A stretch of 64,000 bases of DNA from Phycobacter sedimenti. GTDB taxonomy: Bacteria > Pseudomonadota > Alphaproteobacteria > Rhodobacterales > Rhodobacteraceae. Positions 54,256-63,578 of this stretch are shown piece by piece. The notes below the pieces were generated by a model that saw only the letters and a list, made by a program, of their open reading frames with translations, ran no database searches and was not told the origin of the DNA. The position numbers and the translations under genes were made by a program. Position 1 is the stretch's first letter. Each line of letters begins with the position of its first letter. The stretch is from the NCBI RefSeq assembly GCF_038148855.1, contig NZ_JBBVGR010000005.1:186001-250000 (forward strand). Reading direction: 5' to 3'.

Positions 54256-54813
54256 ATGAAAAGTTTCCTCCTTTCTACTGTGCTTGCAATGGCTGCCGGT
54301 TCAGCTAGTGCTGCGACCCTGAACTTTGGTCCGGTGGCCGGCGTCGGCACTGGTCACAATCAAGCGTTCAGTCTCGCCACACCCACAACGATTCTCGGCG
54401 ATGCGATCCTGACTTTCTCGGTCCGCGACGACCTGAACTCATCTGGTGAGTACATTGACGTGTCGATTGAGGGTTTCAGCCTTGGACGCGTGTTCGACAA
54501 CAACAGCGCCAACGATGCCTTCGACTTTGCAAGCGACCAGGGAACACAATACTCTTCCCTGCATACTGGCAGCGCGACTATCGCCAATGCTGATTTCGCG
54601 CCGCTAATTGCTGATGGGTTCCTGAACCTGTTGTTCGATTTCAGTGGCAGCGTGCATGAATTTGGATCGCGGACCCTTTATGGCTCGGTCTCGTTCAACT
54701 CGATCGCACCTGTTCCGCTGCCGGCCTCCTTGGGCCTGCTTGGATTTGGCATCGCTGGAATGGGGGCCATGCGCGCGCGCCGCAAATCAAAGACCAAAGC
54801 CGCTGCAGCCTGA
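54256..54813 (+). CDS. VPLPA-CTERM sorting domain protein (copy 2)
   Basis: Exported protein of 185 residues, roughly three-quarters identical to the upstream copy. The order is a signal peptide (residues 1-19), a body with shared blocks LNFGP, IEGFSLGRVFDNN and LIADGFLNLLFDFSG, and the tail APVPLPASLGLLGFGIAGMG-RARRKSKTKAAAA. It lacks four residues of copy 1 near position 98. Together they look like a recent tandem duplication. A T-rich terminator follows the stop. Confidence 0.87.
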   Translation: MKSFLLSTVLAMAAGSASAATLNFGPVAGVGTGHNQAFSLATPTTILGDAILTFSVRDDLNSSGEYIDVSIEGFSLGRVFDNNSANDAFDFASDQGTQYSSLHTGSATIANADFAPLIADGFLNLLFDFSGSVHEFGSRTLYGSVSFNSIAPVPLPASLGLLGFGIAGMGAMRARRKSKTKAAAA

Positions 54814-54860
54814 GGCCGCCTGTTGAGCGAAGCAACAAGCCACGGTCTGAAGCCCCAAGG

Positions 54861-54886
54861 AAAAGGCGCCTGTCGGCGCCTTTTTT
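54861..54886 (+). terminator. Rho-independent terminator after the VPLPA pair
   Basis: AAAAGGCGCC (54861-54870) and GGCGCCTTTT (54875-54884) form a perfect stem with a TGTC loop followed by T. Confidence 0.92.
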
Positions 54887-55169
54887 GTTTCGGTGAAATG
54901 CATGCCCGCTCGCGCCAATCCCGGAGCTCAGTCAACCATGATGACGGGGTTTCCTGTGCGTATCGCACAAACACCATTTGGTCCGGTCTGGCCGCACGGA
55001 AATTTGCCGGATCATTCGAAGTGAACCTGCCCCCGTCAACCAAAGATAAACCCGCTTCCGGACATCATCCATTCATCAACTCAGGTTCGACGTGGCTGCC
55101 TGTCTGGAAATCTTAACCGCAAGCTGCAACGGAACATCAGAACACATTCAAAGGCCAACCGATTCCCCA

Positions 55170-56228
55170 ATGCCACACACCCGACGCGTGCCCACTGACT
55201 TCCGGCGAAAGGCCGATACGGGAACCTGCCGCCTTCATTGGGTGGACATGGCTCGTGGGCTGGCAATCATTCTGGTCGTTCTGGCCCACTGCTGGCGCGG
55301 GCTCGCGAATGCCAACCTCCTAGGGCTGGAGCAAGGCTGGCTCGGGTATCTGGACAGGTTCATCTACCTGTTCCACATGAACGCCTTTTTCATTCTCGCC
55401 GGGTCGTTCCTGCTTCAGCAAGCTCAGCGCGGTACCGCAGGGCGCTACCTTGGCCATCTAAGCCTGCGGTTGCTCTATCCCCTGGCGCTTTGGACCTATC
55501 TGTTCATCGCGCTTCGCGTGCTCGCGGGCGCCTCCGCAAACGCTCCGGCAGACCCCGCAGCCCTGCTGGTCCTCCCTCTGCCACCTGTCGACCACCTTTG
55601 GTTTCTCTGGGCAATGTTCCTTGGCATGGTGTTTTGGGGCGGCCTGGTGCGGGCTCTGCCTGCGCTTGGCCAGCGTCCTGTGGTCTGGCTCATCCTGGCC
55701 CTTGCGGCAAGCCTGGTCTGGGACATGCTGGAAATCCCGCCCACCCTCGTTGACTGGATCGCCGAGACCTTCCGGCATCTTCCGTTTCTCGCTCTGGGCG
55801 TGGCCCTTGGATTTTCCGGAAACTGGATGGAAGGAAAGATCTGGTTGCCGCCCAGACCCTATCTCTGGGCGCCAGTGGCATTCATCGCCCTCGGCAGTCT
55901 CGCGCAATACGCCGAGCCCAAGTCCTTTGGGCTGAACGTGCAATCCGCTCTGGTGACCCTCCTGTTCCTGGCTCTGGCCCAACCCATTGCCCGCCTCGGA
56001 AGCAAAGGGCGACTGAACGGCACCATCCGCCTCATTGGTCAGCATTCCATGGCCGTTTTCCTGGCCCATACGATTTTCAGCGCCGCGACCCGCATCGCGC
56101 TGATTAAGATCGGTATCAGCGATCCTTCCCTGCATCTCATTCTGGGCACTGCGATAGGCCTTGCAGGTCCTCTGGCGCTGGCACTTTGGGCGCAACGGCT
56201 CGGAGTCACACGTTTGCTGGGCTTCTGA
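55170..56228 (+). CDS. Acyltransferase 3 family membrane protein
   Basis: Multi-pass inner-membrane protein of 352 residues. The opening HWVDMARGLAIILVVLAHCW (about residue 23-42) carries the WxDxxRGxxxxxVxxxH-type start of acyltransferase 3 proteins, and FLWAMFLGMVFWGGL follows. About ten helices are visible. Such enzymes O-acetylate LPS, exopolysaccharide or peptidoglycan. The ATG at 55170 is preferred over an earlier start in the same frame at 55092. It overlaps the convergent DUF2161 gene by 23 bp at the 3' ends. Confidence 0.88.
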   Translation: MPHTRRVPTDFRRKADTGTCRLHWVDMARGLAIILVVLAHCWRGLANANLLGLEQGWLGYLDRFIYLFHMNAFFILAGSFLLQQAQRGTAGRYLGHLSLRLLYPLALWTYLFIALRVLAGASANAPADPAALLVLPLPPVDHLWFLWAMFLGMVFWGGLVRALPALGQRPVVWLILALAASLVWDMLEIPPTLVDWIAETFRHLPFLALGVALGFSGNWMEGKIWLPPRPYLWAPVAFIALGSLAQYAEPKSFGLNVQSALVTLLFLALAQPIARLGSKGRLNGTIRLIGQHSMAVFLAHTIFSAATRIALIKIGISDPSLHLILGTAIGLAGPLALALWAQRLGVTRLLGF

Positions 56229-56922
56229 CCGACACAGGATTGGTCGACCTGTCCGCACCATCATTGCTGATTGCCCAGATCACCGACTCATCGCGCCCCT
56301 TGTCGCTCAGGGCATAGACCCCCAAAGAGACCTTCTCGAACCAGCCATAGTGATTGTCGCGCATCAGGGTGGTGGCCCGCGCAACCCCTGTGACCCGCGC
56401 AACGTCTGCCCCCTTGCAGGGGCCATGAGCAGCCAAATGCACGGCGCAGGCCAGCGCATCCTGCCGGTAAGCGGTGACAATCCCCTGGCGCGTGGTCCCG
56501 CCGGTATTCGGATCGCCCCGCAAGCGGTCGAACTCCCGCAGCAGGCGCTGTTTGCGGACCTTGGACTTGCGCGGCGTATATGGGCCGGGATCGCATTGAA
56601 CTTCAGCGCGCCCGTCCGGCAGAACGGTGATCAGACCAAGGCCCAGACGGCGGCAAAGCGAAAGGTTATCCTTCAGCATCCGCCGCGCCTGTTTCCCCTT
56701 GGGCTTGGGAACGGCAATATAAACCAGATCCGTGATCGCCTGACGGGTGACAGCCTGATGAAACAACGACAGGGAAAACCGCAGCTTCAGCTCCACGATG
56801 ACAGGATCCTCATCGCCGCGCCGCGCCACCACATCGGCGGCACCGACCTCTCCCTTCACCTCGTAGCCTTGGCGTTCCAAGAGGGCCTTGATCGGAGGAT
56901 ATAGCTGATCTTCGCGGTTCAT
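56206..56922 (-). CDS. DUF2161 family, PD-(D/E)XK-type phosphodiesterase-like
   Basis: Protein of 238 residues. The N-terminal nuclease-like core has LYPPIKALLERQGYEVKGEV near residue 6-25, Asp in GAADVVARRGDEDP, and VIVELKLRFSLSL where the EXK-type catalytic residues lie. The C-terminal half contains a winged-helix-like region (GVARATTLMRDNHYGWFEKV). The family is uncharacterised. The start at 56922 is preferred; an ATG at 56934 is possible. Tail-to-tail overlap with the acyltransferase gene is 23 bp. Confidence 0.85.
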   Translation of the reverse strand: MNREDQLYPPIKALLERQGYEVKGEVGAADVVARRGDEDPVIVELKLRFSLSLFHQAVTRQAITDLVYIAVPKPKGKQARRMLKDNLSLCRRLGLGLITVLPDGRAEVQCDPGPYTPRKSKVRKQRLLREFDRLRGDPNTGGTTRQGIVTAYRQDALACAVHLAAHGPCKGADVARVTGVARATTLMRDNHYGWFEKVSLGVYALSDKGRDESVIWAISNDGADRSTNPVSVRSPANV

Positions 56923-57108
56923 GGCGGCGACCATGGCCCGGCTTTTCGGGGTCGTCAACAAAACAAGAGGGGGCAAATGCCCCTGCCGACCAAGCGGAGG
57001 CCAATCGACACGGAGGGCCAAGCGCCGCAGCGCAGCGGTGATGGGGTGACAAACGCCCCCGCCCTGCTATAAGGCGCGCAAATTCTCCCGTTTCTACAGG
57101 ATTGCATC

Positions 57109-58029
57109 ATGACCACGCTCGTTTTCGGCCACAAATCCCCCGACACCGATTCCACCGGCTCTCCCATTGTCTGGGCCTGGTACCTGAATGAGATCAAAGG
57201 CATCGACGCCGCGCCCAAACTGCTGGGCGAGCCGAACACCGAAGCGGCCTTCATGCTGCAACGCTGGGGCCTTGAGAAGCCGGAGATCATCGCCGATGTG
57301 GCAGATGACCAGCCCGTCGTGATCGTGGACACCAACAACCCGGCCGAACTGCCTGCCAACATCAACGGCGCCGACGTTCAGGCGATCATCGACCACCACA
57401 AACTGGTGGGCGGCCTCGAAACCAAAGGTCCGATCGACATCACCATCCGACCGCTGGCCTGCACCGCCACCATCATGCACGACCTGATCGGGGACGACAT
57501 GGCGAAGATGCCCGAAGCCGTCAAAGGCGCCGCGCTGACCTGTATCCTGTCGGACACCCTGGAGTTCCGCTCGCCCACCACCACCGACCACGACCGCGCC
57601 GTGGCCGAGAAGCTGGCAGCCGACCTCGGCATCAACATCGCCGAATACGCCGCCGAGATGTTCGCCGCGAAATCCGATGTCTCCTCCTTCTCGGATGCGG
57701 AACTGATCCGCATGGATTCGAAAGAATATGAAGTCGACGGCACCAAGTTCCGCGTCTCGGTTCTGGAAACCACCGCGCCCGGCGTCGTACTGGACCGCAA
57801 GGCCTCGCTGATGGACAGCATGACCACCGTCGCCAGCGAAGACGGCGTTGATCAGGTGCTGCTCTTCGTGGTGGATATCCTGAACGAGGAAGCCACCCTG
57901 CTGGTGCCCAACGATCTGGTCAAAACCGTCGCCAAGAAAAGCTTTGATGCCGATGCCGCAGGCGACACCGTTGTTCTGCCCGGCGTGATGAGCCGCAAAA
58001 AGCAGATCATTCCGAACCTCAAGGTCTGA
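57109..58029 (+). CDS. ppaC: Manganese-dependent inorganic pyrophosphatase
   Basis: DHH-family enzyme of 306 residues hydrolysing pyrophosphate with Mn2+ or Co2+. Motifs are VFGHKSPDTDSTGSP (residues 4-18), IIDHHK near 95-100, LSDTLEFRSPTTTDHDR near 147-163, and the C-terminal SRKKQIIPNL that closes the active site. Such class II pyrophosphatases are well known in Rhodobacteraceae. A terminator follows 22 bp after the stop. Confidence 0.95.
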   Translation: MTTLVFGHKSPDTDSTGSPIVWAWYLNEIKGIDAAPKLLGEPNTEAAFMLQRWGLEKPEIIADVADDQPVVIVDTNNPAELPANINGADVQAIIDHHKLVGGLETKGPIDITIRPLACTATIMHDLIGDDMAKMPEAVKGAALTCILSDTLEFRSPTTTDHDRAVAEKLAADLGINIAEYAAEMFAAKSDVSSFSDAELIRMDSKEYEVDGTKFRVSVLETTAPGVVLDRKASLMDSMTTVASEDGVDQVLLFVVDILNEEATLLVPNDLVKTVAKKSFDADAAGDTVVLPGVMSRKKQIIPNLKV

Positions 58030-58051
58030 TCGCACGACCAACGGACAAAAC

Positions 58052-58078
58052 AAAAGGCGCCCTTGAGGGCGCCTTTTT
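58052..58078 (+). terminator. Rho-independent terminator after ppaC
   Basis: AAAAGGCGCCC (58052-58062) and GGGCGCCTTTTT (58067-58078) enclose a TTGA loop. It also faces the convergent Gly-rich protein gene and can act in both directions. Confidence 0.93.
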
Positions 58079-58094
58079 CATACTCGGCAGAGGA

Positions 58095-58520
58095 TCACCC
58101 GCGGCCGCCGCCGTGACCACCGCCACCACCATTTCCGGCACCGCCGCCTCCATGGCCTCCACCGCCATTGCCAGCCCCGCCGCCATGGCCACCGCCACCA
58201 CCGTTCCCAGCACCACCGCCGCCGTGGCCGCCACCGTTTCCGGCGCCATCACCGCTGTTGCTGCCGCCAGCAAGACCACTTGCGTTGGAGGCCGTGCCCA
58301 GTTTGCCATGCGCGCTGCGCGTCATAGCGCCGTTCATTTCATCCTGACCGGGGGTTCCTTCCGATCTGGCCTGATTGACGTCGTGGAACTGTTCTTGCAC
58401 TTCGTCATCCTCCTCCGCCCAAGGGTTTGCATGCGCTGAAAACGCCTGCGGCGCCCCGGCGGCCCAAACCGCCAGGACCAAAGCCGGGGCAAAAGATCGT
58501 GTGTAAGTCTTGAGTTTCAT
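58095..58520 (-). CDS. Secreted Gly/His-rich hypothetical protein
   Basis: Protein of 141 residues: a signal peptide (residues 1-29, SAHA end), an acidic mid-part (WAEEDDEVQEQFHDVN) and a C-terminal half composed of glycine repeats broken by His and Asn (GGHGGGGAGNGGGGGHGGG units, residues about 82-141). Could be a metal-binding or structural surface protein; no family recognised. ATG 58520 is clear. Repeat composition makes the translated size vulnerable to replication slippage. Confidence 0.7.
   Translation of the reverse strand: MKLKTYTRSFAPALVLAVWAAGAPQAFSAHANPWAEEDDEVQEQFHDVNQARSEGTPGQDEMNGAMTRSAHGKLGTASNASGLAGGSNSGDGAGNGGGHGGGGAGNGGGGGHGGGAGNGGGGHGGGGAGNGGGGGHGGGRG
58098..58277. repeat. 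Glycine-codon tandem repeat region
   Basis: The 3' half of the Gly/His-rich gene is built from imperfect repeats of about 12-36 bases encoding GNGGGGHGG-like units, four or five times. It is entirely inside the gene. Confidence 0.7.
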
Positions 58521-58765
58521 TGCTCTGCCTTTTCACGTTACCGCTGCTGTTCGCCCGAGCACACATCATATTTTTGGAATACTTAAGGAAGTCCTACTGG
58601 TGGACATGATGGCGCGGCTGCGCGGGAAACTGCCGCAAAGCAAAGTTTCACGCAGAGTTCCGCCCAAATCCGGCGGCAGATAAAGCGGTGGCACTGCGGC
58701 GGGAACTCGGTCATATCTGGCGCGCGATGTCCCGCGCTGCATGTCCAGACAGGAAAGGCCAAACC

Positions 58766-59641
58766 ATGACCCATATCATTGAAACGCTCTCGGAGGTCTC
58801 GGCCCCCTATCGCGCCCTCTTTGTGGACCTTTGGGGATGTGTGCACAACGGCATCACCGCCTACCCCGAGGCAGTTGCTGCCCTGCAAGACTACCGAAAA
58901 GGCGGCGGGATTGTGGTTCTGGTGACCAACTCCCCAAAACCGCGCGCAGGTGTGGCAGAGCAGCTGTCCCAATTCGGCGTACCCCAAGACGCCTATGACA
59001 CCATCGCCACTTCGGGCGATTCTGCGCGCGCGGCCATGTTCACCGGCGCAGTGGGCGACAAGGTCTACTTCATGGGCGAATGGCAGCGCGATGCTGGGTT
59101 CTTTGAGCCGCTGCACGTCATCGACTCGCCCGTCGAAATCACTCGTGTTCCCCTGCAAGAGGCAACCGGCATTGTCTGCTGCGGCCCCTTTGACCCCATG
59201 GCGGACCCGGATGTGAACCGGGCGGACTTCCTCTATGCCAAGCAAAAGGGCATGAAGCTCTTGTGCGCCAACCCGGATATCGTGGTGGACCGCGGCGAGA
59301 CCCGCGAATGGTGCGCAGGCGCTCTGGCGCGGCTTTACACAGAAATGGGCGGAGAGAGCCTGTATTTTGGCAAGCCGCACCCCCCCATCTATGACCTGGC
59401 GCGCCGTCGCCTGGCCGAGCTGGGACAGGACATCTCAGATGGGGATATCCTGGCGATCGGAGATGGTCCGCACACTGATGTCGCCGGTGCCATGGGCGAG
59501 GGAATCGATTCTCTGTTCATCACAGGCGGGTTGGCCGCAGCGGAAACCAAAACGTCGCACCAACCGGACCCGGAAGCGCTAACCGCTTATCTGGAAAAGG
59601 AAGAGAGCGCTCCGACCTTTTCGATCGGACGCCTGCGCTAA
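58766..59641 (+). CDS. TIGR01459 family HAD-type hydrolase
   Basis: Soluble phosphatase-like protein of 291 residues. HAD motif I is LFVDLWGCVHNG near residue 20-31 (nucleophile Asp), motif II TNSPKPR near residue 58-64, the Lys motif is in FGKPHPPIYD, and motif IV is AIGDGPHTDVAGA. This corresponds to the TIGR01459 group of sugar-phosphatase-like enzymes. The ATG at 58766 has AGGAAAGG upstream. Confidence 0.9.
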   Translation: MTHIIETLSEVSAPYRALFVDLWGCVHNGITAYPEAVAALQDYRKGGGIVVLVTNSPKPRAGVAEQLSQFGVPQDAYDTIATSGDSARAAMFTGAVGDKVYFMGEWQRDAGFFEPLHVIDSPVEITRVPLQEATGIVCCGPFDPMADPDVNRADFLYAKQKGMKLLCANPDIVVDRGETREWCAGALARLYTEMGGESLYFGKPHPPIYDLARRRLAELGQDISDGDILAIGDGPHTDVAGAMGEGIDSLFITGGLAAAETKTSHQPDPEALTAYLEKEESAPTFSIGRLR

Positions 59642-59767
59642 ACCGAAAACCCGTCAGAAAACCCTTGATTTTCTGCACCTGCAAAGTAATAAAGTTGCAG
59701 AACGGAGCGCCCATGCGCTCAAAAATTTCAAGGGCACCCATTGCTGCCCGCAAACCCGGAGGGGCGC

Positions 59768-60211
59768 ATGTTGGACAATCTGCCACGCGGAACCATCTGC
59801 ATCGAAGACATTGAAATGGGCATGGTCCGCTACCTGCGCAAAGTGGTGACGGACGAGGATATCCAGAAATTCGCCGATGTCTCGACTGATCACAACCCGG
59901 TTCACATGGACGACGACTATGCCCGCGACACGATCTTTGAAGGGCGCATCGCCCATGGGATGCTGACAGCCGGTCTGATTTCCGCCGTCATCGGCGAACA
60001 GCTGCCCGGCCATGGCACCATCTACATGAGCCAGTCCTTGAAGTTCCTCGCCCCGGTGCGCCCCGGCGACATGGTTCTGGCCGAGGTCGAGGTGACCGAC
60101 ATCCAGATCGACAAACGCCGCGTGCGCCTTGATTGCCGCTGCATGGTCGATGGCAAGAAGGTGCTTGTGGGCGAAGCCATGGTCATGGCCCCCTCGCGCA
60201 AGTTCGACTGA
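59768..60211 (+). CDS. MaoC family hot-dog dehydratase
   Basis: Protein of 147 residues with a single hot-dog fold. The hydratase motif appears as DHNPVHMDDDYAR near residue 40-52 and RIAHGML near 60-66, with catalytic Asp and His. It would hydrate enoyl-CoA, as in short-chain or beta-oxidation pathways. The ATG at 59768 has GGAGGGG upstream. It lies 85 bp before ribF on the same strand. Confidence 0.92.
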   Translation: MLDNLPRGTICIEDIEMGMVRYLRKVVTDEDIQKFADVSTDHNPVHMDDDYARDTIFEGRIAHGMLTAGLISAVIGEQLPGHGTIYMSQSLKFLAPVRPGDMVLAEVEVTDIQIDKRRVRLDCRCMVDGKKVLVGEAMVMAPSRKFD

Positions 60212-60296
60212 GTCCCGCCGTCGGCCCCAAGATACGGCCAGACAGATGCGTAACGGCACGCTTGCATGCCCCGGCACGGGGCGCTACGCAGGCGCA

Positions 60297-61229
60297 ATGC
60301 GCATCATTCGAGACTATCAATTCGTCGAAGACCAGGACCGCGGCGCCAGCGTCGCGATCGGCAATTTCGATGGCGTCCATCGCGGCCACCGTTCGGTCAT
60401 CGACATGGCCCGCCAGGCGGCACCGGATGCCCCTCTGGGCGTGGTCACTTTCGAGCCGCACCCGCGCGAGTTCTTTGCCCCCGCCGCGCCGCCCTTTCGC
60501 CTGATGTCGGCGGCGGCACGGGCGTCCCGGCTGGAAAAGCTGGGGGTTGAGAAGCTCTACCAGCTGAATTTCAACGCCGCCCTTTCCGGTCTCACGCCAG
60601 AAGATTTTGCCTCCAAGGTTCTGTCAAAAGGGCTTGGCCTGAGGCACGTTGTCGTCGGGGCCGATTTCTGCTTTGGAAAGGGGCGCGCAGGCACCGCCGA
60701 GGATCTGACCCGGTTCGGGCAGGACATGGGCTTTGGCGTCACCATCGCACCCCTGATGGAATACACCGAACATACCGTGTCTTCGACAGCGATCCGCCAG
60801 GCGCTGAGCGATGGTCGCCCGCGCGATGCGGCGGCCATGCTTGGCCACTGGCACCGGATCGAAGGGACCGTGATCGGCGGCGAACAGCGCGGGCGCGACC
60901 TTGGTTTTCCGACCGCGAACATGTCCATCGATGGGCTGCACCCCCCTGCATTCGGCGTCTACGCCGCCCTGGTCGATGTGCTGGATGGCCCGCACAAGGG
61001 CAGCTATCATGGTGCGGCCTCCATCGGTGTGCGGCCCATGTTCGATGGCGATCACCCGAATATCGAGACCTTCCTCTTCGACTTTACGGGCGACCTTTAC
61101 GGCGCGACCCTCTCCGTCGGGCTGGTCGACTACCTGCGCCCCGAGATGAAATTCGACGGACTGGAAGCTCTGATCGCGCAGATGGACGCCGATTGCGCAC
61201 AGGCGCGCGACATTCTGGCGGCGACATGA
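60297..61229 (+). CDS. ribF: Bifunctional riboflavin kinase/FAD synthetase
   Basis: Enzyme of 310 residues making FMN and FAD. The N-terminal adenylyltransferase has IGNFDGVHRGHR near residue 21-32 and VVTFEPHPREFF near 51-62; the C-terminal riboflavin kinase has the segments GTVIGGEQRGRDLGFPTANM near 190-209 and GVYAALV, plus IETFLFDFTGDLYG. Its stop overlaps the next start (ATGA). Expected order matches canonical RibF. Confidence 0.96.
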   Translation: MRIIRDYQFVEDQDRGASVAIGNFDGVHRGHRSVIDMARQAAPDAPLGVVTFEPHPREFFAPAAPPFRLMSAAARASRLEKLGVEKLYQLNFNAALSGLTPEDFASKVLSKGLGLRHVVVGADFCFGKGRAGTAEDLTRFGQDMGFGVTIAPLMEYTEHTVSSTAIRQALSDGRPRDAAAMLGHWHRIEGTVIGGEQRGRDLGFPTANMSIDGLHPPAFGVYAALVDVLDGPHKGSYHGAASIGVRPMFDGDHPNIETFLFDFTGDLYGATLSVGLVDYLRPEMKFDGLEALIAQMDADCAQARDILAAT

Positions 61230-61678
61230 CAAAGCTCGCCCCCCGGTTCTGGGAGAAAAAGCCGCTCGACAAGCTGTCCGAAGCCGAGTGGGAGGCGCTG
61301 TGTGATGGCTGCGGCAAATGCTGCCTCAACAAGCTGGAGGATGAGGACAGCGGCGAGGTCGCCCTCACCCGCGTGGCCTGCCGCCTGCTGGACGATCAGA
61401 CCTGCCGCTGCGCCCATTATGAAAACCGTCACCAGTTCATTCCCGAGTGCATCGTTCTGCGCCCGGATAATCTGGATACCCACGCCTATTGGATGCCGCA
61501 GACCTGCGCTTACCGCCTCTTGTGGCAGGGCAAGCCCCTGCCCGCCTGGCATCCGCTGATCACGGGCGATCCGAATTCAGTCCACAGCGCTGGCGTGTCG
61601 GTTCAGGGCATGACGGTTTCAGAATTCGACACCCCCGAAGAAGACTGGGAAGACCATATCATTGAGGAGCCCATCTGA
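61226..61678 (+). CDS. YcgN family cysteine cluster protein
   Basis: Protein of 150 residues with an N-terminal CDGCGKCC (residues about 27-34) and further cysteines in ACRLLDDQTCRCAHYENR and PECI near 50-75. This is the YcgN/UPF0153 family of putative zinc or iron-sulfur binding proteins of unknown role. It overlaps ribF by 4 bp and its stop overlaps the next ATG by 1 base, indicating coupled translation of three genes. Confidence 0.9.
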   Translation: MTKLAPRFWEKKPLDKLSEAEWEALCDGCGKCCLNKLEDEDSGEVALTRVACRLLDDQTCRCAHYENRHQFIPECIVLRPDNLDTHAYWMPQTCAYRLLWQGKPLPAWHPLITGDPNSVHSAGVSVQGMTVSEFDTPEEDWEDHIIEEPI

Positions 61679-62712
61679 TGTTCTTTGCCTCTGACAACTC
61701 CGGCCCCGTTCACCCCGAAGTTCTGGAGGCCCTCAGCGAAGCGAACATGGGTTATGCCATGGGCTATGGTGCCGACGCCCAGATGGAGGCCGTGCGCCAG
61801 CGTCTGCGCGACATATTCGAGGCACCCGAGGCAGCGATCTATCTGGTGGCGACCGGCACCGCCGCCAATTCCCTGGCTCTGGCGACCCTGTCAGACCCCT
61901 TCCAGACCATATTCTGCAGCCCCGTGGCCCATATCCACGAGGACGAGTGCAACGCGCCCGAATTCTACACCGGCGGCGCAAAGCTGACGCTGGTGCCCGG
62001 TGGTGACAAGATGACCCCCGAGGCCCTGCGCAAGAGCATCGCAGGCGAAGAAACCCGAGGCGTTCATGGCCCCCAGCGCGGACCGGTCTCGATCACACAA
62101 GTGACGGAACGCGGCTCTGTCTACAGCTGCGACGAGTTGAGCGCCCTTTGCGCCGTCGCCAAGGAATACGGCCTGCCGGTTCATCTGGATGGCGCGCGCT
62201 TCACCAATGCGCTGGTGTCTTTGAAATGCTCCCCGGCTGAAATGACCTGGAAAGCGGGCGTGGATGCGGTGTCCTTTGGAGGCACAAAAAACGGGCTGAT
62301 GGGGGTCGAGGCAGTGATCTTCTTTGACCCCAAACACGCCTGGGAGTTCGAGCTGCGCCGCAAGCGGGGCGCGCATCTCTTTTCGAAACATCGCTACCTG
62401 TCGGCGCAGATGCTCGCCTATCTTCGCGAAGATCTGTGGCTCAAAAGCGCACAATCCGCCAATGCCTCCTGCGCTTTCCTGGCCGACGGTCTGCGCAAGG
62501 CAGGTGCCACATTCCAGTCAGAGCCGGAGGCCAACATGGCCTTTGCCGCCCTGCCCCGCAGCACCCACAAGCGTCTGATGGAGGCCGGGGCGGTCTATCA
62601 TCTGTGGGATGGCCCGCTGGAGGGACCGGAAGACGACCCCGTCACCGCGCGGTTCGTGTGTGACTGGTCGATCAGCCGGGATGAAATCACGGCCTTTCTG
62701 AACCTGCTCTGA
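61678..62712 (+). CDS. Low-specificity L-threonine aldolase family protein
   Basis: PLP enzyme of 344 residues that would split L-threonine or allo-threonine to glycine and acetaldehyde. It has GTAANSLALATL near residue 60-71, LDGARFTNAL near 167-176 and SFGGTKNGLMG near 198-208 containing the PLP-binding lysine. It overlaps the YcgN-like gene by one base. It ends 42 bp before the convergent LysR gene. Confidence 0.92.
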   Translation: MFFASDNSGPVHPEVLEALSEANMGYAMGYGADAQMEAVRQRLRDIFEAPEAAIYLVATGTAANSLALATLSDPFQTIFCSPVAHIHEDECNAPEFYTGGAKLTLVPGGDKMTPEALRKSIAGEETRGVHGPQRGPVSITQVTERGSVYSCDELSALCAVAKEYGLPVHLDGARFTNALVSLKCSPAEMTWKAGVDAVSFGGTKNGLMGVEAVIFFDPKHAWEFELRRKRGAHLFSKHRYLSAQMLAYLREDLWLKSAQSANASCAFLADGLRKAGATFQSEPEANMAFAALPRSTHKRLMEAGAVYHLWDGPLEGPEDDPVTARFVCDWSISRDEITAFLNLL

Positions 62713-62754
62713 TACCGAAACCACAGATGCAGGGGCCGCTGGCCTCGCGCCCGC

Positions 62755-63573
62755 TCAGGACAACACCTCGGCAAGGGTTTTGGCGGCGGACGCCGCAACA
62801 CTGGTCTTGCGATGGGCGATCCCCACTCGGCGGGTGACATTGGCAGCCTCGCGCAGGGCGCATATGGCGATCCGATCGGAGACTTGCGCATAGGTGAGCG
62901 GGACCAGAGCCACGCCGAGACCGGCTGCAACCAGTTCCAATAGCTGTGCGTCATGAAGCGCCTGAGCCGAAACCATCAGCCTGCCCTCCCCGGCAGCGCG
63001 GAACAGGTCTGCGGATGGACAATAGGGGCGTGAAATCATCTCCAGCTGGGCAAGATCCTGCAGCGTCAGCTCTGCACGCAGGCTTAGGGGATGCCCCAGG
63101 GGCAAAGCCACCCCATAGCCTTCGTCCCACAGTCCGACAAATCCCATTCCCTCAGGCGTACAGGCTTCGGAGCAGAGCACCACATCCGCCAGTTGGGGGG
63201 TGTCGGTGAACTGGAAGACCATGCCGTCTTTTTCTCGCGAAAGGCGCTGAAACCCGTTCTGAAAAGGCTCCATCAATACATCGGGACAACAGTGCACCCG
63301 CAGCTGAGGGCGCATGCGCTTTTTCAGACGGTCCTCCATCTGCTGAAGCTGCGACAGAACCACGCCACATTGCTCGTAAAGCTCGTGCCCCAGATCGGTA
63401 GGAACCAGCCCTGCGGGACCACGCTGAAACAGCGGCCCACCATAATGGGCCTCAAGCCGGGCAATCGCCGCAGAAACCGAAGGTTGGCGCACCTCGTTGA
63501 GACGCGCAGCTGCACTGAAGGTTCCGGTTTCATAGGCGGACTGAAAGTATCTGAGCGGAGCAAGATCAAGCAT
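62755..63573 (-). CDS. LysR family transcriptional regulator
   Basis: Protein of 272 residues. The N-terminal winged HTH reads FQSAYETGTFSAAARLNEVR-QPSVSAAIARLE (residues about 10-42); the effector-binding domain follows and is slightly short for the family. It is divergent from the gene at 63679, so that gene is its likely target. Repeats in the shared promoter region are candidate binding sites. The effector is unknown. Confidence 0.92.
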   Translation of the reverse strand: MLDLAPLRYFQSAYETGTFSAAARLNEVRQPSVSAAIARLEAHYGGPLFQRGPAGLVPTDLGHELYEQCGVVLSQLQQMEDRLKKRMRPQLRVHCCPDVLMEPFQNGFQRLSREKDGMVFQFTDTPQLADVVLCSEACTPEGMGFVGLWDEGYGVALPLGHPLSLRAELTLQDLAQLEMISRPYCPSADLFRAAGEGRLMVSAQALHDAQLLELVAAGLGVALVPLTYAQVSDRIAICALREAANVTRRVGIAHRKTSVAASAAKTLAEVLS

Positions 63574-63578
63574 AGCCT

